Assembly (NCBI GenBank): GCA_018894105.1
Contig: CM032117.1
Coordinates: 29,306,501-29,370,500 of the forward strand
Reading direction: 5' to 3'
Origin: Jacaranda mimosifolia
Taxonomy: Eukaryota > Streptophyta > Magnoliopsida > Lamiales > Bignoniaceae
DNA: 64,000 bases
The notes beneath the pieces were generated by a model, which was not told the origin of the DNA, did not search any database, and saw nothing but the letters and a program-made list of their open reading frames with translations. This document shows, in pieces, positions 24,254 to 35,803 of this stretch. Numbering within the stretch: the stretch's first letter is position 1; the number at the start of each line of letters is the position of its first letter. The translations under genes and the position numbers were made by a program.

Positions 24254-24798
24254 TGAAGGTTAATAAGCCACTAGGATCTAATTATCCAACTTCAAAAGCT
24301 CAAAATAACTAGTGCTTACAGCCTACCAACGATCTAATCATGCTGGAATTCAAATTTAATTGGAGAATTACCTTAAAAAGGAAATTTCCAAGGTTGTCAA
24401 AAAGAACACTTCACTAATCTAGAATCTAGCTTGAAGAAAGTACTGTAAAAAATTTAGAGCAAAACTCGATCTGAATCGCTTGGAAAATATTCAACAAGTG
24501 ACTACTCTATTCCAGTGAATCTCCAAAGCTAGCAAATCAAATGCTTTGGCTCTATTGATATGATCCACATAATAATTGATCCTCTAAATTCCACTCACTT
24601 TTAACTGGAGAAAATGAGCAGAATATCAATGCTGAAGGCTGATTTTTGAGGTAGGAGAAGAAGAGAGAACAAAGCCTCAACACATGAAGCAATGTTTGGA
24701 AGAAGTTTTGGAGGGAATTATAGAAGAATCTAGTCCTTCACAACTTTCATACATATGGCCAATCCTCTCTCTCTATATCTATATATAGATGTTGGATG

Positions 24799-27035
24799 TG
24801 TTGAAATCGTGCTCGGCAAGCTAATAGGATTAGCCATGTGAAACTATTTCATTGTAAAACAATCTTTATTGAATGATATTCTTTATATGGCCATCTTCAT
24901 CTTATGTTCTTTAATACTTCAATTGCATTTGGATGAAGCCCTTAGATTACTCTTGACTGTGAGACTTGGTTTAATGACCATGTAATAAGTCTCACACAAT
25001 CGTGATCTTAAATCTTCCAAGCCATAGGACATTACGAGACGGAGCATCTAAGATCCAAATAGACTTGCACTAACGATGCATAAATCTAAGAGTTGGATAT
25101 TGCTCCATTCCATGAGCAACCGTATGAGATATGGGTGTACGTTAGTGGGTACTTATTAGAAAACAAGGCACTAAAGGCCTACCAGAGAATCCACTAGATA
25201 GCCGTAGTGGCAAGTCGGTAGTAGCAAATTCTCCTGCTTATGCTAGTGCATATTATTAGTCCTCTGACCTGAGGATCCATGGTAGCTTTGTGTCTGGTCC
25301 TCATACTTTGGCTCTTCCTTGACCACTTAGAGGGTCTTTCGAGTTGAGGCTGGGCATCAGCTACTTGGCATAGAGGTTTGTGAGATCCAAGATGCAATCC
25401 AACTCCTCGCTTTTGTGAAGGACAAGTACGTCTCCTATGTATTCTATAATGATCGATTTCAAGAAATCTTTACATAAGGTGGTATGATAATTTGGTAAAG
25501 GAGTTTTCTAAAGATGAGGTCACACAAGGGAATCAAACAATGGGAATAGAGATATAGTGTCAAGGCTAATAGGGAGCCAACAAATATCTTGCCCTAGGCC
25601 TCTTTCGGGAGATAGGAGATGGAAGGACTGTATTTGAATGGTATGCGTAGAGCTATAATGATTTTTCAAAACGTTCATTTCGGCCAATTAGTTGGACTCC
25701 ATGGGCTCGAGGTTGAACATCGACCATGGAGATTGAGTATTCTTCAATTAATGAGATTAATTGAATTGAGTCGATTAGTTTAAAGGTGTTTTAAATTAAA
25801 TTGAATATATGATATTCAAAAGTTACAAGGAGTTGTAAGCCCATGTCTAATTAATTGTAGAACCTATTGGGCCACACAAAAAAACTAATTTGCTTCCTAG
25901 TTGATGGAGCAATTTTCTAAGAGTTAGAGAATTTCTTTTAGCGGACCGATTTTGAGGTATCCAAGTTAAAGGTCAATTTTGGCTTGCTTAATTTGAGTGT
26001 TAAATTAATCAATTAATTTAAAAGGTTAAATTAGACCATTAATTAAGGAGTTAATTATTTGGTGCAAAGTGACCATCAATTGGTTATATTAACTTAAAGA
26101 GTAAATTTAACAAAATGAAGTTTAAGAGTTAAGCTTATTTGACTTAAGAGTTAAGTGAAAGGTTAATTAATTAAATTAAAGTGTTTAATTTAATTAATCA
26201 GAAGAACACATTTTGGAGAGAAAATTCAAATGAAATGTTCATTTGAATTAGCATTTTAATTAGCTTGAAATTAGATTCAAATGTAATTAAGATTCACATG
26301 AAATTCAAATTGGATTTGAATTTGCATTTGCCACCTTGGAAATGCAAGTTGGTCGCCCACCTTGAGGAAGGTGTGATGCCAATTTGGCATCACACTAACC
26401 TCACTCGATATATAGACATAGAGGGTGTGAGGATAGGCAATTGCTGAAAGTGTGAAAGAGTTAGATTCTTTTCACAATTCCTTCCAAAACTCCTTACAAG
26501 CATTGCATTCATGTGTTGAAAGCTTTGCTCTCTTCTTCGTCTTCCCTACCTCAAATCGGCCTCCACCATTGTCACTCTCGTCCCTTATTCCAGTTTACAG
26601 TGAGGAGAGTTTGGAAGTTTCAATTGGTGTTGCATCATATCAATAGAGGCAAACAAGTTAGTTTGCTACGGTTTGAAGACCTACTTGAGCAGAGCACCAA
26701 TTTTGTGAAATTTTCCAAGGAGATCTTGAAAGCATTTTGATTCGAATTTTTTATTGTGTTTCCTCCAAGGTGTTGAGAGGTTGCAGTATTTTTTCATGAA
26801 TTTTGGAGGAGTTTTAATGAGGTAAAAAAATCACTCTCTTCATGCTGCACAGTTTCTAGCAGATTCTAGATTGGTGAAAGGTTCACCACTTTCTCCTCGG
26901 AAATTAGCATTTGAAGGTAACACTCTATCTAAATATGGATTATAGGCATGATTTGATCCTTGTTTGCTTGTAAAAACTAGTTTATTTAAGCTTTTGAAGT
27001 TTTATAATTGGATTCTAGTGCCTTATTTACTTTCA
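24799..27035 (+). mobile_element. Solo LTR of the copia family
   Basis: Starts TGTTGAAATCGTGCTCGG and ends ACTTTCA, 2237 bp. Left flank ggatg (24794-24798) and right flank aaatg (27036-27040) agree at three of five bases, so the duplication is degraded or uncertain. The minus-strand LTR resumes after it at its own palindrome (GTGATGCC and GGCATCAC), which makes the nesting clear. Confidence 0.8.
26371..26416 (+). promoter_or_regulatory. Palindrome plus TATA box of solo LTR
   Basis: GTGTGATGCC (26371-26380) pairs perfectly with GGCATCACAC (26386-26395), followed by CGATATATAGACATAG at about 26405. Confidence 0.55.
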
Positions 27036-27863
27036 AAATGGTGATGCCACCTGGCATCACACCTTCCATGAAGCGGGGCAGCCAAGTGGGGTGCCAAGGT
27101 GAAAATTTTGAATTCATAACTCATTTGAATTTCATGTGCATTTTAATTACATTTAAAATCTAATTTCAAGTTAATTAAGATGCTTAATTCGAATGAACAT
27201 TTCATTTGAATTTTTCCTCCAAAATGTGTTCTTCTCATTAATTAAATTAAACACTTTAATTTAATTAATCAACCTTTGACTTACACTTAAGTCAATTAAG
27301 TTTAACTCTTAAGCTTTTTGTTAATTGAACTCCTTAAATTAACTTGATCAATTGATGGTCACTTGGCACCAAATAATTAAGTCCTTAATTATTGGTCTAA
27401 TTTAACGCTTTAAATTAGTTGATTAATTTAACACTTAAATTAATCAAGCCAAAATTTGACCTTCAAATTGGCACCTCAAAAGCGGTCACCTTGGAGTGAT
27501 TCCCTAACTCTTAGAAAATTGCTCCAACAACTAAGAGGTTAATTGGCTTTTGGGTGTGATCCAATAGGTTCTATCATTCATTGGACATGGGCTCATAGTC
27601 CCTTATGACTTTTGAGTATCGTGTATTTATTTTAGTTTAAAACAACTTTTAAACTAATCGACTCATTTCAATTAATCTCATTAATTGAAAGTACCCAATC
27701 TCTATGGTCGATGTCCAACCTCAAGCCCATGAAGCCCAACTAATTGGCCAAAACGAATGCTTTTGGAAAACCATTATAGCTCAACGCGTACCATGCAAAT
27801 ATGGTCATTCCGTCACCTATCTCCCAAAAGAGGCATAGGGCAAGATATTTTCTGGCTCCCTAA

Positions 27864-29969
27864 TATTGGAATAATGTCCGACAAGCCAATTAGATTGGCT
27901 TGTATAAGCTATTTCCTTGTAAAACAATCTTGAATGAATGATATTCTTTATATGGCCATCTTCATCTTATGCCCCATATTACTTCACTTGCGTTTGGAGG
28001 AAGCCCCCAGATCACTTATAACTACGGTACTTGGTTTGATAACCATGGAATAAGCCTCACACGGTCGTCATCTTAAATCTTCAAGGTCGTAGGAACTTAT
28101 GAGAGACTTGCACTGATGATGCATAAATCCAAGAGTTGGATATTGCTCTATTTCATAAGCAACCATATGAGATATGGGCACATGTTAGTGAGTGCTTGTT
28201 AGAGAACAAGTCACTGAAGGCCCATAAAAGAATCCACTAGATAGCTATAGTGGTAAGTCAGTAGTGGCAAGTTCTTCAACTTACGCTAGTGCATATTATT
28301 AGTCCTCTGACCTAAGGATCCATGGTAACCTTATGTCTGGTACTCATGCTTTGACTCTTATTTGACCACTTAGTGGATCTTTTAGGTTGAGGTTGGGTAT
28401 GAGCTACTTGGCATGGAGGTTTGTGATATCCAAGATGGAATCCGACTTCTCACTTTTGTGAAGGGCGACTGCATCTCTTTTCCAAAGATAAGGTCACACA
28501 AGGGAATCGAACATTGAAAATAGGAGCATAGCATCGAGGTTATTAGGGAGCCGACAAATATCTTGCCCTAGGCCTCTTTCGGGAAATAGGAGACGAAATG
28601 ATCATATTTGAATGGTATGCGGAGAGCTATAATGATTTTCCAAAACGTTCAATTTGGCCAATTAGTGGGGCTCCATGGGCTTGAGATAGGACATCGACCA
28701 TTGAGATTGGGTACTCTTCAATTAATGAGATTAATTGAGTTGACTTGATTAGTTTTAAAGTGTTTTAAACTAAATTAAATATATGATATTCAAAAGTCAC
28801 AAGGAGTCGTGAGCTTATGTCCAATGAATGGTAGAATCTATTAGGTCTCACACAAAAGCCAATTAGCTTCCTATTTGATAGAGAAAAGATTTTCTAAGTG
28901 TTAGAAAATGTCTCCCAGTGGACCGATTTTGAGGTGCCAATTTTGAAGGTCAATTTTGGCTTGATTAATTTAAGTGTTATATTAATCAATTAATTTAAGA
29001 AGTTAAATTAGACCAATAATTAAGGAGTTAATTATTTGGTACCAATATGACCATCAATTGGTCAAGTTAGCTTAAGGAGTTAAGTTAACAAAATGCAAGC
29101 TTAAGAGTTGAGCTTGTTTGACTTAAGAACTAAGTCAAATGTTAATTAATTAAATTAAAGTATTTAATTTAATTAATGGGAAGATCACATTCTGGAGGGA
29201 CAATTCAAATGAAAAGTTCATTTTAATTGGCATTTTAATTAACTTGAAATTAGATTTCAAATGCAATTAAAATGCAAATAAAATTTAAATTAGATTTGGA
29301 TTTGCATTTGCCACCTTGGCAAATGCAAGTTGGCCACCCCTTTTCCTCATGGTAGGTGTGATGCCCCCTTGGCATCACACCTTTCATCATCTGTATATAG
29401 ATATAGAAATGGAGGGTTGGTTATTATGTCAAAAGGTGTGAAGAATTAGATTCTATACCATTCCCCCCAAAATCCCTGCAAACATTGCATTCATGTGTTG
29501 AAAACTTTGCTCTCTTCTTCTTCTTCCCTACAAAAAATTGGCCTCCACCATAGCTAATATCTAGCCTTATTCTGCTTATAGGCTAGAGATTTTGGAAGAT
29601 CTATTTGGTGTGTGGATCATATCAATAGAGGCAAACAAGTTAGTTTGTTATAGTTTGGAGGTCTAATTTGGCGATTTTCTCCAGGGAGATCCAGATTTCC
29701 TAAGGTGTTGAGGAGCTCCATTATTTTTTTTCATGATTTTTGGAGGTAATTTGATGGTGTTAAAATCGCTCCACTCCTGCTGCGCATTTTTTGATAGTTT
29801 CTGGATTGGTGAAAGGTTCACCTCGTTCTCCTTGGATTTTGCATTTCAAAGTAACGCTTTATCTAAATCTGAATCTTAGGCATGATTTGATCCTAGTTAG
29901 AATGTAAGCACTAGTTTATTTAGCTTTTGAAGTTTTTATTATTAGATCCTAGTGCTTTACTTGCTTTCA
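27864..29969 (+). repeat. E3 5' LTR
   Basis: Starts TATTGGAATAATGTCC and ends GCTTTCA, 2106 bp. Compared with the E3 3' LTR it lacks a block of roughly 80 bp near 28475 (from GCATCTC to TTTCCAAAGAT), which accounts for much of the shorter length. Confidence 0.88.
29354..29406 (+). promoter_or_regulatory. Palindrome plus TATA box of E3 5' LTR
   Basis: AGGTGTGATGCC (29354-29365) and GGCATCACACCT (29371-29382) are perfect 12-bp arms around a 5-bp centre. CTGTATATAGATATAG follows at 29391-29406. Confidence 0.6.
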
Positions 29970-29971
29970 AG

Positions 29972-29984
29972 TGGTATCGGAGCC
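29972..29984 (+). other. E3 primer-binding site
   Basis: TGGTATCGGAGCC, 2 bp after the LTR end. Confidence 0.9.
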
Positions 29985-31926
29985 TATATCATGCTTAGAT
30001 TTAAGTTTTCTTTGGATGATTGGATTATGTGATGGATTATCTAGATCACCAAATTCCCAATTCATATGATGGATTGGAGTGTTTGGTTGATGTGTGTGGC
30101 TCCTTGATTGATGAGTTGAAAGCATGCTATTATATGCTTTAAGTATTGATTCATGTTTTAGTATGTTTCAATTCATAGTGATAAATGTTGAATGTTGATT
30201 TAGCATTTATTGATGTTATATGTTGATATAGTATGTTGTTGTTCGATCAAAAGAGTTTTGGTCATTTATGGATCCAATTTTATTGGAGTTGTATTGGAGA
30301 TTTTGAAGAATATGATTCTAGCTTTTTCTAATTTTTGAGGTATGATTGAGCACTTGAATTTCCATTTTTAAAAGAGGTTTGTAAATGTTGGGAATATGTG
30401 CTAAAATTATTGGTGCATGAAAGTTGAGTGGAAAAATCGCTTGACACACTTTGAACCCCAAAAACAGGGGTTGCCGAGAGTTGCAGGGCGTTGGCCGAGC
30501 GTTCCGTGCACGCTGTGTGCATGGCCTGCTCAGCCGTGCGCCCAGGCCAGTTGGCAGTCCTAATTTTGGGGTTTTGGTGAGTCTTGAGCCTATTTTCCAA
30601 CTTCTTTTGTGCTTGAAATATTTTTGCACCACATATAGTATATGCACAAATGTTATGCAAGTTCTGAAAATTATTTTCACATGTTTTAATGCTTTTGAAA
30701 ATTGGTTAAAGTTCATCTTCCAATTATGGCATAAATGTTATGCTTGTTCAATTATTTATTTATGAGATAAGCATTTAATTGTTTGAATTTATTTTTAATT
30801 CTAGATTTATTTATTGTTCATTTAAATGTTGAATGGATGATGAATGAATGGAGATGATAATGAGCCTTTCATATTGATTTTATTTGTTTCAAGTTGTTGA
30901 AATGGGTTGTATTAAATTGACGCTTGCATGGCTCTTTATTTCTACCTTGTAAATGTTATGACAGTAGAATTACTAGGAGCGAGGATTTCTTTTTCATGTA
31001 ATAGTTACATGGAGCAAAGCAGGCCTTGGAGGCATGGAGACTTTTGAAGACCCATGAATATATGGGATACAATCATGTAATAGCTAGATTTAATCAACCC
31101 ATCTAAAATCAACTAGGTGGTGCACCTGTGGCTCTAAGTGCACCACTTGGTTAGGCTTATGGTCATCCCACCCTTGGAGCATGCTAGGCGCATTTACTTA
31201 TTTATGCTTTTCATATCCTATTATGTATGAGATGCATGTTTAGGATATAGAAAATCTAAATAAGAAGATAAAATGATAAAATCTTTGCAAGCAAAATCCC
31301 TTCACTTAGAATGTCTAAGTGCTTTTCTAATATTAAGTCAAAACAGATACAAATTAAAAGAGTTTTAATTAATCCAAGCCTTCTACCAACAATATTTGGC
31401 ATGATGATACTACCACTTTGTATGATATACATCTGGTTATAGGGGTCATACTTTGGTGGAAAGTTGTGACCATATGCTTTACATGACATGCACCTTTGAT
31501 TTAAGAACTCCCATACATTATACACTCAGTTACGAGGGATGTTGTGGTGCCTGTCTTGAATCAAAGTTTAATTGGTAGATTTGACTTAACACCAAGTAAT
31601 GTAGAGGTCATCCATTAGGAGATCTACATGTAATAGTAAGGCAGAATATATCAAGAATTGCATGAGATGCAATTAACAAATGTTGCTTACCTATGGATTG
31701 CTCGTGGATATACATCCGGTTATGGGGGTCCCTTGCAAGTCCTTGGGATCTTGATTCTCACTAGGAAATATGATTTCCCAAATTCTTCTTGGGGTGAAGA
31801 ATTTGATAAAATAGTGAGAGGAAAACATGCTTGAAAGACCATAAAATATGTTTTTAATATCAAACTCAATCACATCCTTCTATTCTTTTTTCGGCTCTTG
31901 TACATTTTTGAAATCTTCAAACAAAA
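29985..31926 (+). other. E3 leader
   Basis: About 1.9 kb without a supported sense gene. It holds a GC-rich island at 30470-30560, an antisense open frame (30716-30318) and a hairpin near 31115-31148 (TGGTGCAC and GTGCACCA). Four spaced motif copies at about 31421, 31512, 31607 and 31706 are the GGGGGTC-type variant of the motif seen in E2 and E4. Confidence 0.65.
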
Positions 31927-34900
31927 ATGGCTAATAATCCACTCTTATCAATTTTGAAAACTAATAAACTCACCAGGGCCAAACTTTCAAGATTGGTTAA
32001 GAAACCTTAAAATCATTCTTGACTCTGAAAAGTGGACTTACGTCCTTGATCAAAGTCTTGTGGACACACTTGGTGATGACGCCACCGATGCACAATGTGA
32101 AATGTTCATGAAATTTGTAGATGATGATCTACAAGTGAGGTGTGTCATGGTGGCATCCATTTCCAATAAGCTACAAAAGACTCATGAGCACAATAAACAT
32201 GCTCGAGAGATCTATGTGCACTTGTAAGAGTTGTATGGTGTACCAAGTCGACACAAAAGGTTCACTTTGTCCAAGGAGCTCTTTAGGGAAATGATGAGCA
32301 AAAGGGTCTAATGTCTATTATCTCGACCTCAAGATGATATGACTCATCGAGAAGCTTTGACAGTTAGATATGGTCATGGACAATAACCTTTACGTGGATT
32401 TGATCCTACAGTTATTGCCACCATCATATGATCAATTCGTTATGAACTTCAATATGTCCAAGCAAGATGTTATGATTAATGTATTGATTAATATGCTTGT
32501 GACTGCGGAGGTGACTATGGAAAAAGATAAGTCCCTTATGCTTGCATCCTGTTTCAAGTCAAAGGGTCTCAGGGGTCCTAAAAGGGGAGCTAAGAGGAAG
32601 AAAAGTTATACCTTGGAAGGAAAGAAACCCGAGAAGCATTTCGCGAGGGTTATGAAGAAGGTTAAAATCAAAGCTAGTTATTTCCACTGTGGCAAAAAGA
32701 GGCAATGGAAAGGAAATTGCAAAGCTTACCTTCCAACCCTTGAGAAGGGTATGTACTTTATTGAAGTGCACATGACGACTAATTCTTCCACATAGGTATT
32801 TAATATTGCATGCAGGTTCTCACCTTTGTAATTCATTACAGGGGATGGAAAGAAGGAATCTTCGTGAAGGGGATATGATCCTCCGCTTAGGAAATGGAGC
32901 AAGAGTTGCGGCTACTTTCCAAGGCATTATCAAGTTGGACTTGGGGAATGCTTGCATTGTACTTGATTCGGTTTATTATGTACCCCATCTTGTTAAGAAC
33001 ATTATTTCAATTCCCATTTTAGATAATGAAGGATTTTATTTTTCTATATCGAATAGGAAGTTGAAGGCATTAAAGAATAGTTCTTTGATTGCTCAAGGCA
33101 CATTAATAAATGGATTGTACATACTTGATTCTCAAATTTTACTAACGCACATTTAATAAAGTTAGGTAACCAAGAAGATGTCATGCTGTGGCATGCAAGA
33201 CTTGGACGTATTTCTAAAAATAGATTAACAAGTTAGAAGCTCTCAAAGCACTAAATGTTAGTAGCATTGAGGATCTTCCTACTTGTGAATCTTGTTTAAA
33301 AGGAAAAATGACCAAGGCTCCTTTTGTAGGACAAACGGAATGCTCTACAAGTCTTTTGGATTTGATCCATACGGAAGTTTGTAGACCACTAAGAATTAGT
33401 GAGAGAGGAGGTTATTCCTACTTTATCACCTTTACCGATGACTATAGTCGATTCGGACACGTGTTTCTTATGAAGAACAAGTTTGAAGCCTTCGAAAAGT
33501 TCAAAGAGTATAGGAGTAGAGTGGAAAAGCAATTGGGCCTGTGTATTAAAGCTCTTCAATCTGATTGAGGGAGAGAATACTTGAGCACTGAATTCTTGGA
33601 TTACCTAAAGGAGAATGGGATTCTCTCTCAATGGACTACACCCGACATATTCCAACATAATAGAGTAGCCAAGAGGAGAAATCGTACTTTGTTGGACATG
33701 GTACGTTCCATGATGAGTTTTTTCGATATGCCTACATCCTTTTGGGGATACGACCTAAACACGGCGGCGATGTTATTAAATATAGTACCATGTAAGTCGG
33801 TGCCAAAAACACTATATGAGATATGGCATGGCAAAGTACTGTCTTACAATTATCTTAAACTTCGGGGATCTCCCGCCTATGTGAGACGGACAGTAGGAGA
33901 TAAGTCGGATAATAGATACACCTTGTGTAAGTTTGTGGGATACCCCAAAGAGTCTATGGGTTACTATTTCTATGATCTCTCGAAAAAAAAGGTGTTTGTT
34001 TCAAGGAATGCCTAGTTTTTGGAAAAGCAATTTCTATTAGATAGAAATGGCATTGTCGCAGACTTGATAAAGTTCAAGATGATCAATATATCCCACAAAT
34101 TGTGGAAACAAATGAGCAACAAGATCCATACACACAACCTCTAAGAAGGTCGGACCGAATCAAGAAGCAGCCCGAAAGGTTCGGATTCCTTCATGAAACA
34201 GGCCAATCGGATAACAATTCGAAGACCTATGAGGAAGCTATGTTAGATATAGATTCGGGATGTTGGCTTGAAGCCATGAGATCCGAAATGGACTCCATGT
34301 ACTCAAACAAAGTATGGACTTTGGTAGATCCACTAAAGGGAATAGTTCTCATTGCTTGCAAGTGGATCCATTAGCGAAAGCTTGGAGTAGATGAAGAAGT
34401 GGTGACTTTTAAGGCGCGACTAGTGGCAAAGGATTACACTCAAAGACCCAGTATCAATTTCAAGGAAACCTTTTCATTAGTAGCAATGCCTAAGTCTATT
34501 CGGATTCTACCTACCATAGCCGCATATTATGACTATGAGATATAGCAAATGGATGTGAAAACCACTTTCCTTAATTGTGACATTAAAGAAGAAATATATA
34601 TGGAGCAACCACAAGGTTTTACACCCAAAGGCAGTGAGCAAACAGTTTGCAAACTCTAGATATCCATTTATGGACTCAAACAAGCATCCTAAAGTTGGAA
34701 CATACGCTTTGACAAAACAGCCAAATCATTGGGCTTTGTCAAAAATGTGTATAAACCATGTGTGTACAAGAAGGCTAGTAGGAGTTCAGTATAATTTATT
34801 GTACTTTATGTCGATAACATCCTTCTCATTAGGAATGAAGTAGGAATGTTAGACTGTATTAAAGCATGGTTATCTACACAATTCTCCATGAAGGATTTGG

Positions 34901-35783
34901 GAGAAGCATCCTACGTATTGGAAATGCGTATCTATAGAGACAGGTCTAAGAGGATACTGGGGCTATCCCAACTATGTACATTGACAAGATACTAAAGAGT
35001 TTTAGTATGGAAGAATCCAAGAAGGGATTCCTTCCATGGGACATGGCATTCGTCTCTCAAAGTCTATCGCCCCCCAGACTGAGAAAGAGAAATGAAGGAT
35101 GCCTTACATACCTTATGCCTCCGCCATTGGTAGCATAATGTATGTAGTTCAATGTACAAGACTGGATGTGGCACACTCGCTAAGTGTTACGAGTAAGTTC
35201 CAATCCAATCCCAGTGAGAGTTACTGGATAGCCATGAAAGCAATCCTTAAGTACTTGAGAAGGACTAAGGACTTGCTTTTAGTATACGGCAATGGAGAAT
35301 TGAAACTAGAGGGGTTTTCGGATTCAAGTTTCCAATCCGATGTAGATGACCTCAAATCCACTTCTGGATTCATATTTTACCTTAATAGCGGTGCGGTGAG
35401 TTGGAAGACTGCCAAACAAGACACCACGGCCAATTCCACCACTGAAGCAGAACATATTGTGGATTCGGAGTTGCAAATGAAGGTGTTTGGATGAAAAACT
35501 TCATTCAAGAGTTGAATGTAGTGCCTAGTATAGCTGAGTCAGTTGTTATCTTCTGTGACAACACCGGGGCGGTAGCGCAAGCTAAAGAGCCAAGATCTCA
35601 TCATAAATCCAAGCACATTTTGAGGTGATATCATTTGATCCGGGAGATCTTTGATAGAGGCGACATCCGAGTGGAGAGAGTTGCCTTGGAAGAGAATATA
35701 GCATATCCACTAACCAAACCCCTAATGCAAAAGGTCTTTGAAGAACACCTTGAGAAGACAGGTCTCAAGGCCATGGGCATTGG
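31927..35783 (+). pseudogene. E3 gag-pol pseudogene
   Basis: ATG at 31927 opens MANNPLLSILKTNKL; frameshifts and stops follow. The Gag end is open from 32370 to the TAG at 32793-32795, with a damaged zinc knuckle (first Cys to Tyr, His to Gln). The protease active site reads FNIAC instead of FDTAC. GAG-pre-integrase is near 33180-33310. In the integrase, the first catalytic position reads HTEV where sisters have MDV, a stop follows the second Asp (SD-stop, about 33560), and the third acidic residue is K. Reverse transcriptase lies around 34230-34930 with YVDN in place of YVDD (34808-34819). RNase H is open at 35099-35494, with TSGFIFYLNSGAVSW and TTEAEH. The coding remnant ends next to the polypurine tract. 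All domains are traceable, none is intact. Confidence 0.9.
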
Positions 35784-35803
35784 CTTTAAGGCAAGTGAGA
35801 GAT
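35784..35803 (+). other. E3 polypurine tract
   Basis: CTTTAAGGCAAGTGAGAGAT immediately precedes the 3' LTR. It is a changed version of the cleaner tract of E4. Confidence 0.75.

Larger units (their letters stand above)
24254..27863 (-). mobile_element. Minus-strand copia LTR fragment, split by a solo LTR
   Basis: It starts TGAAGGTTAATAAGCC at 24254, the reverse complement of the family LTR 3' end, directly after E2 integrase-region sequence. The parts are 24254-24798 and about 27036-27863. It ends abruptly in ggctccctaa where the E3 LTR begins, so the U3 start is missing. It may be what remains of an element or solo LTR inserted in E2. Confidence 0.8.
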
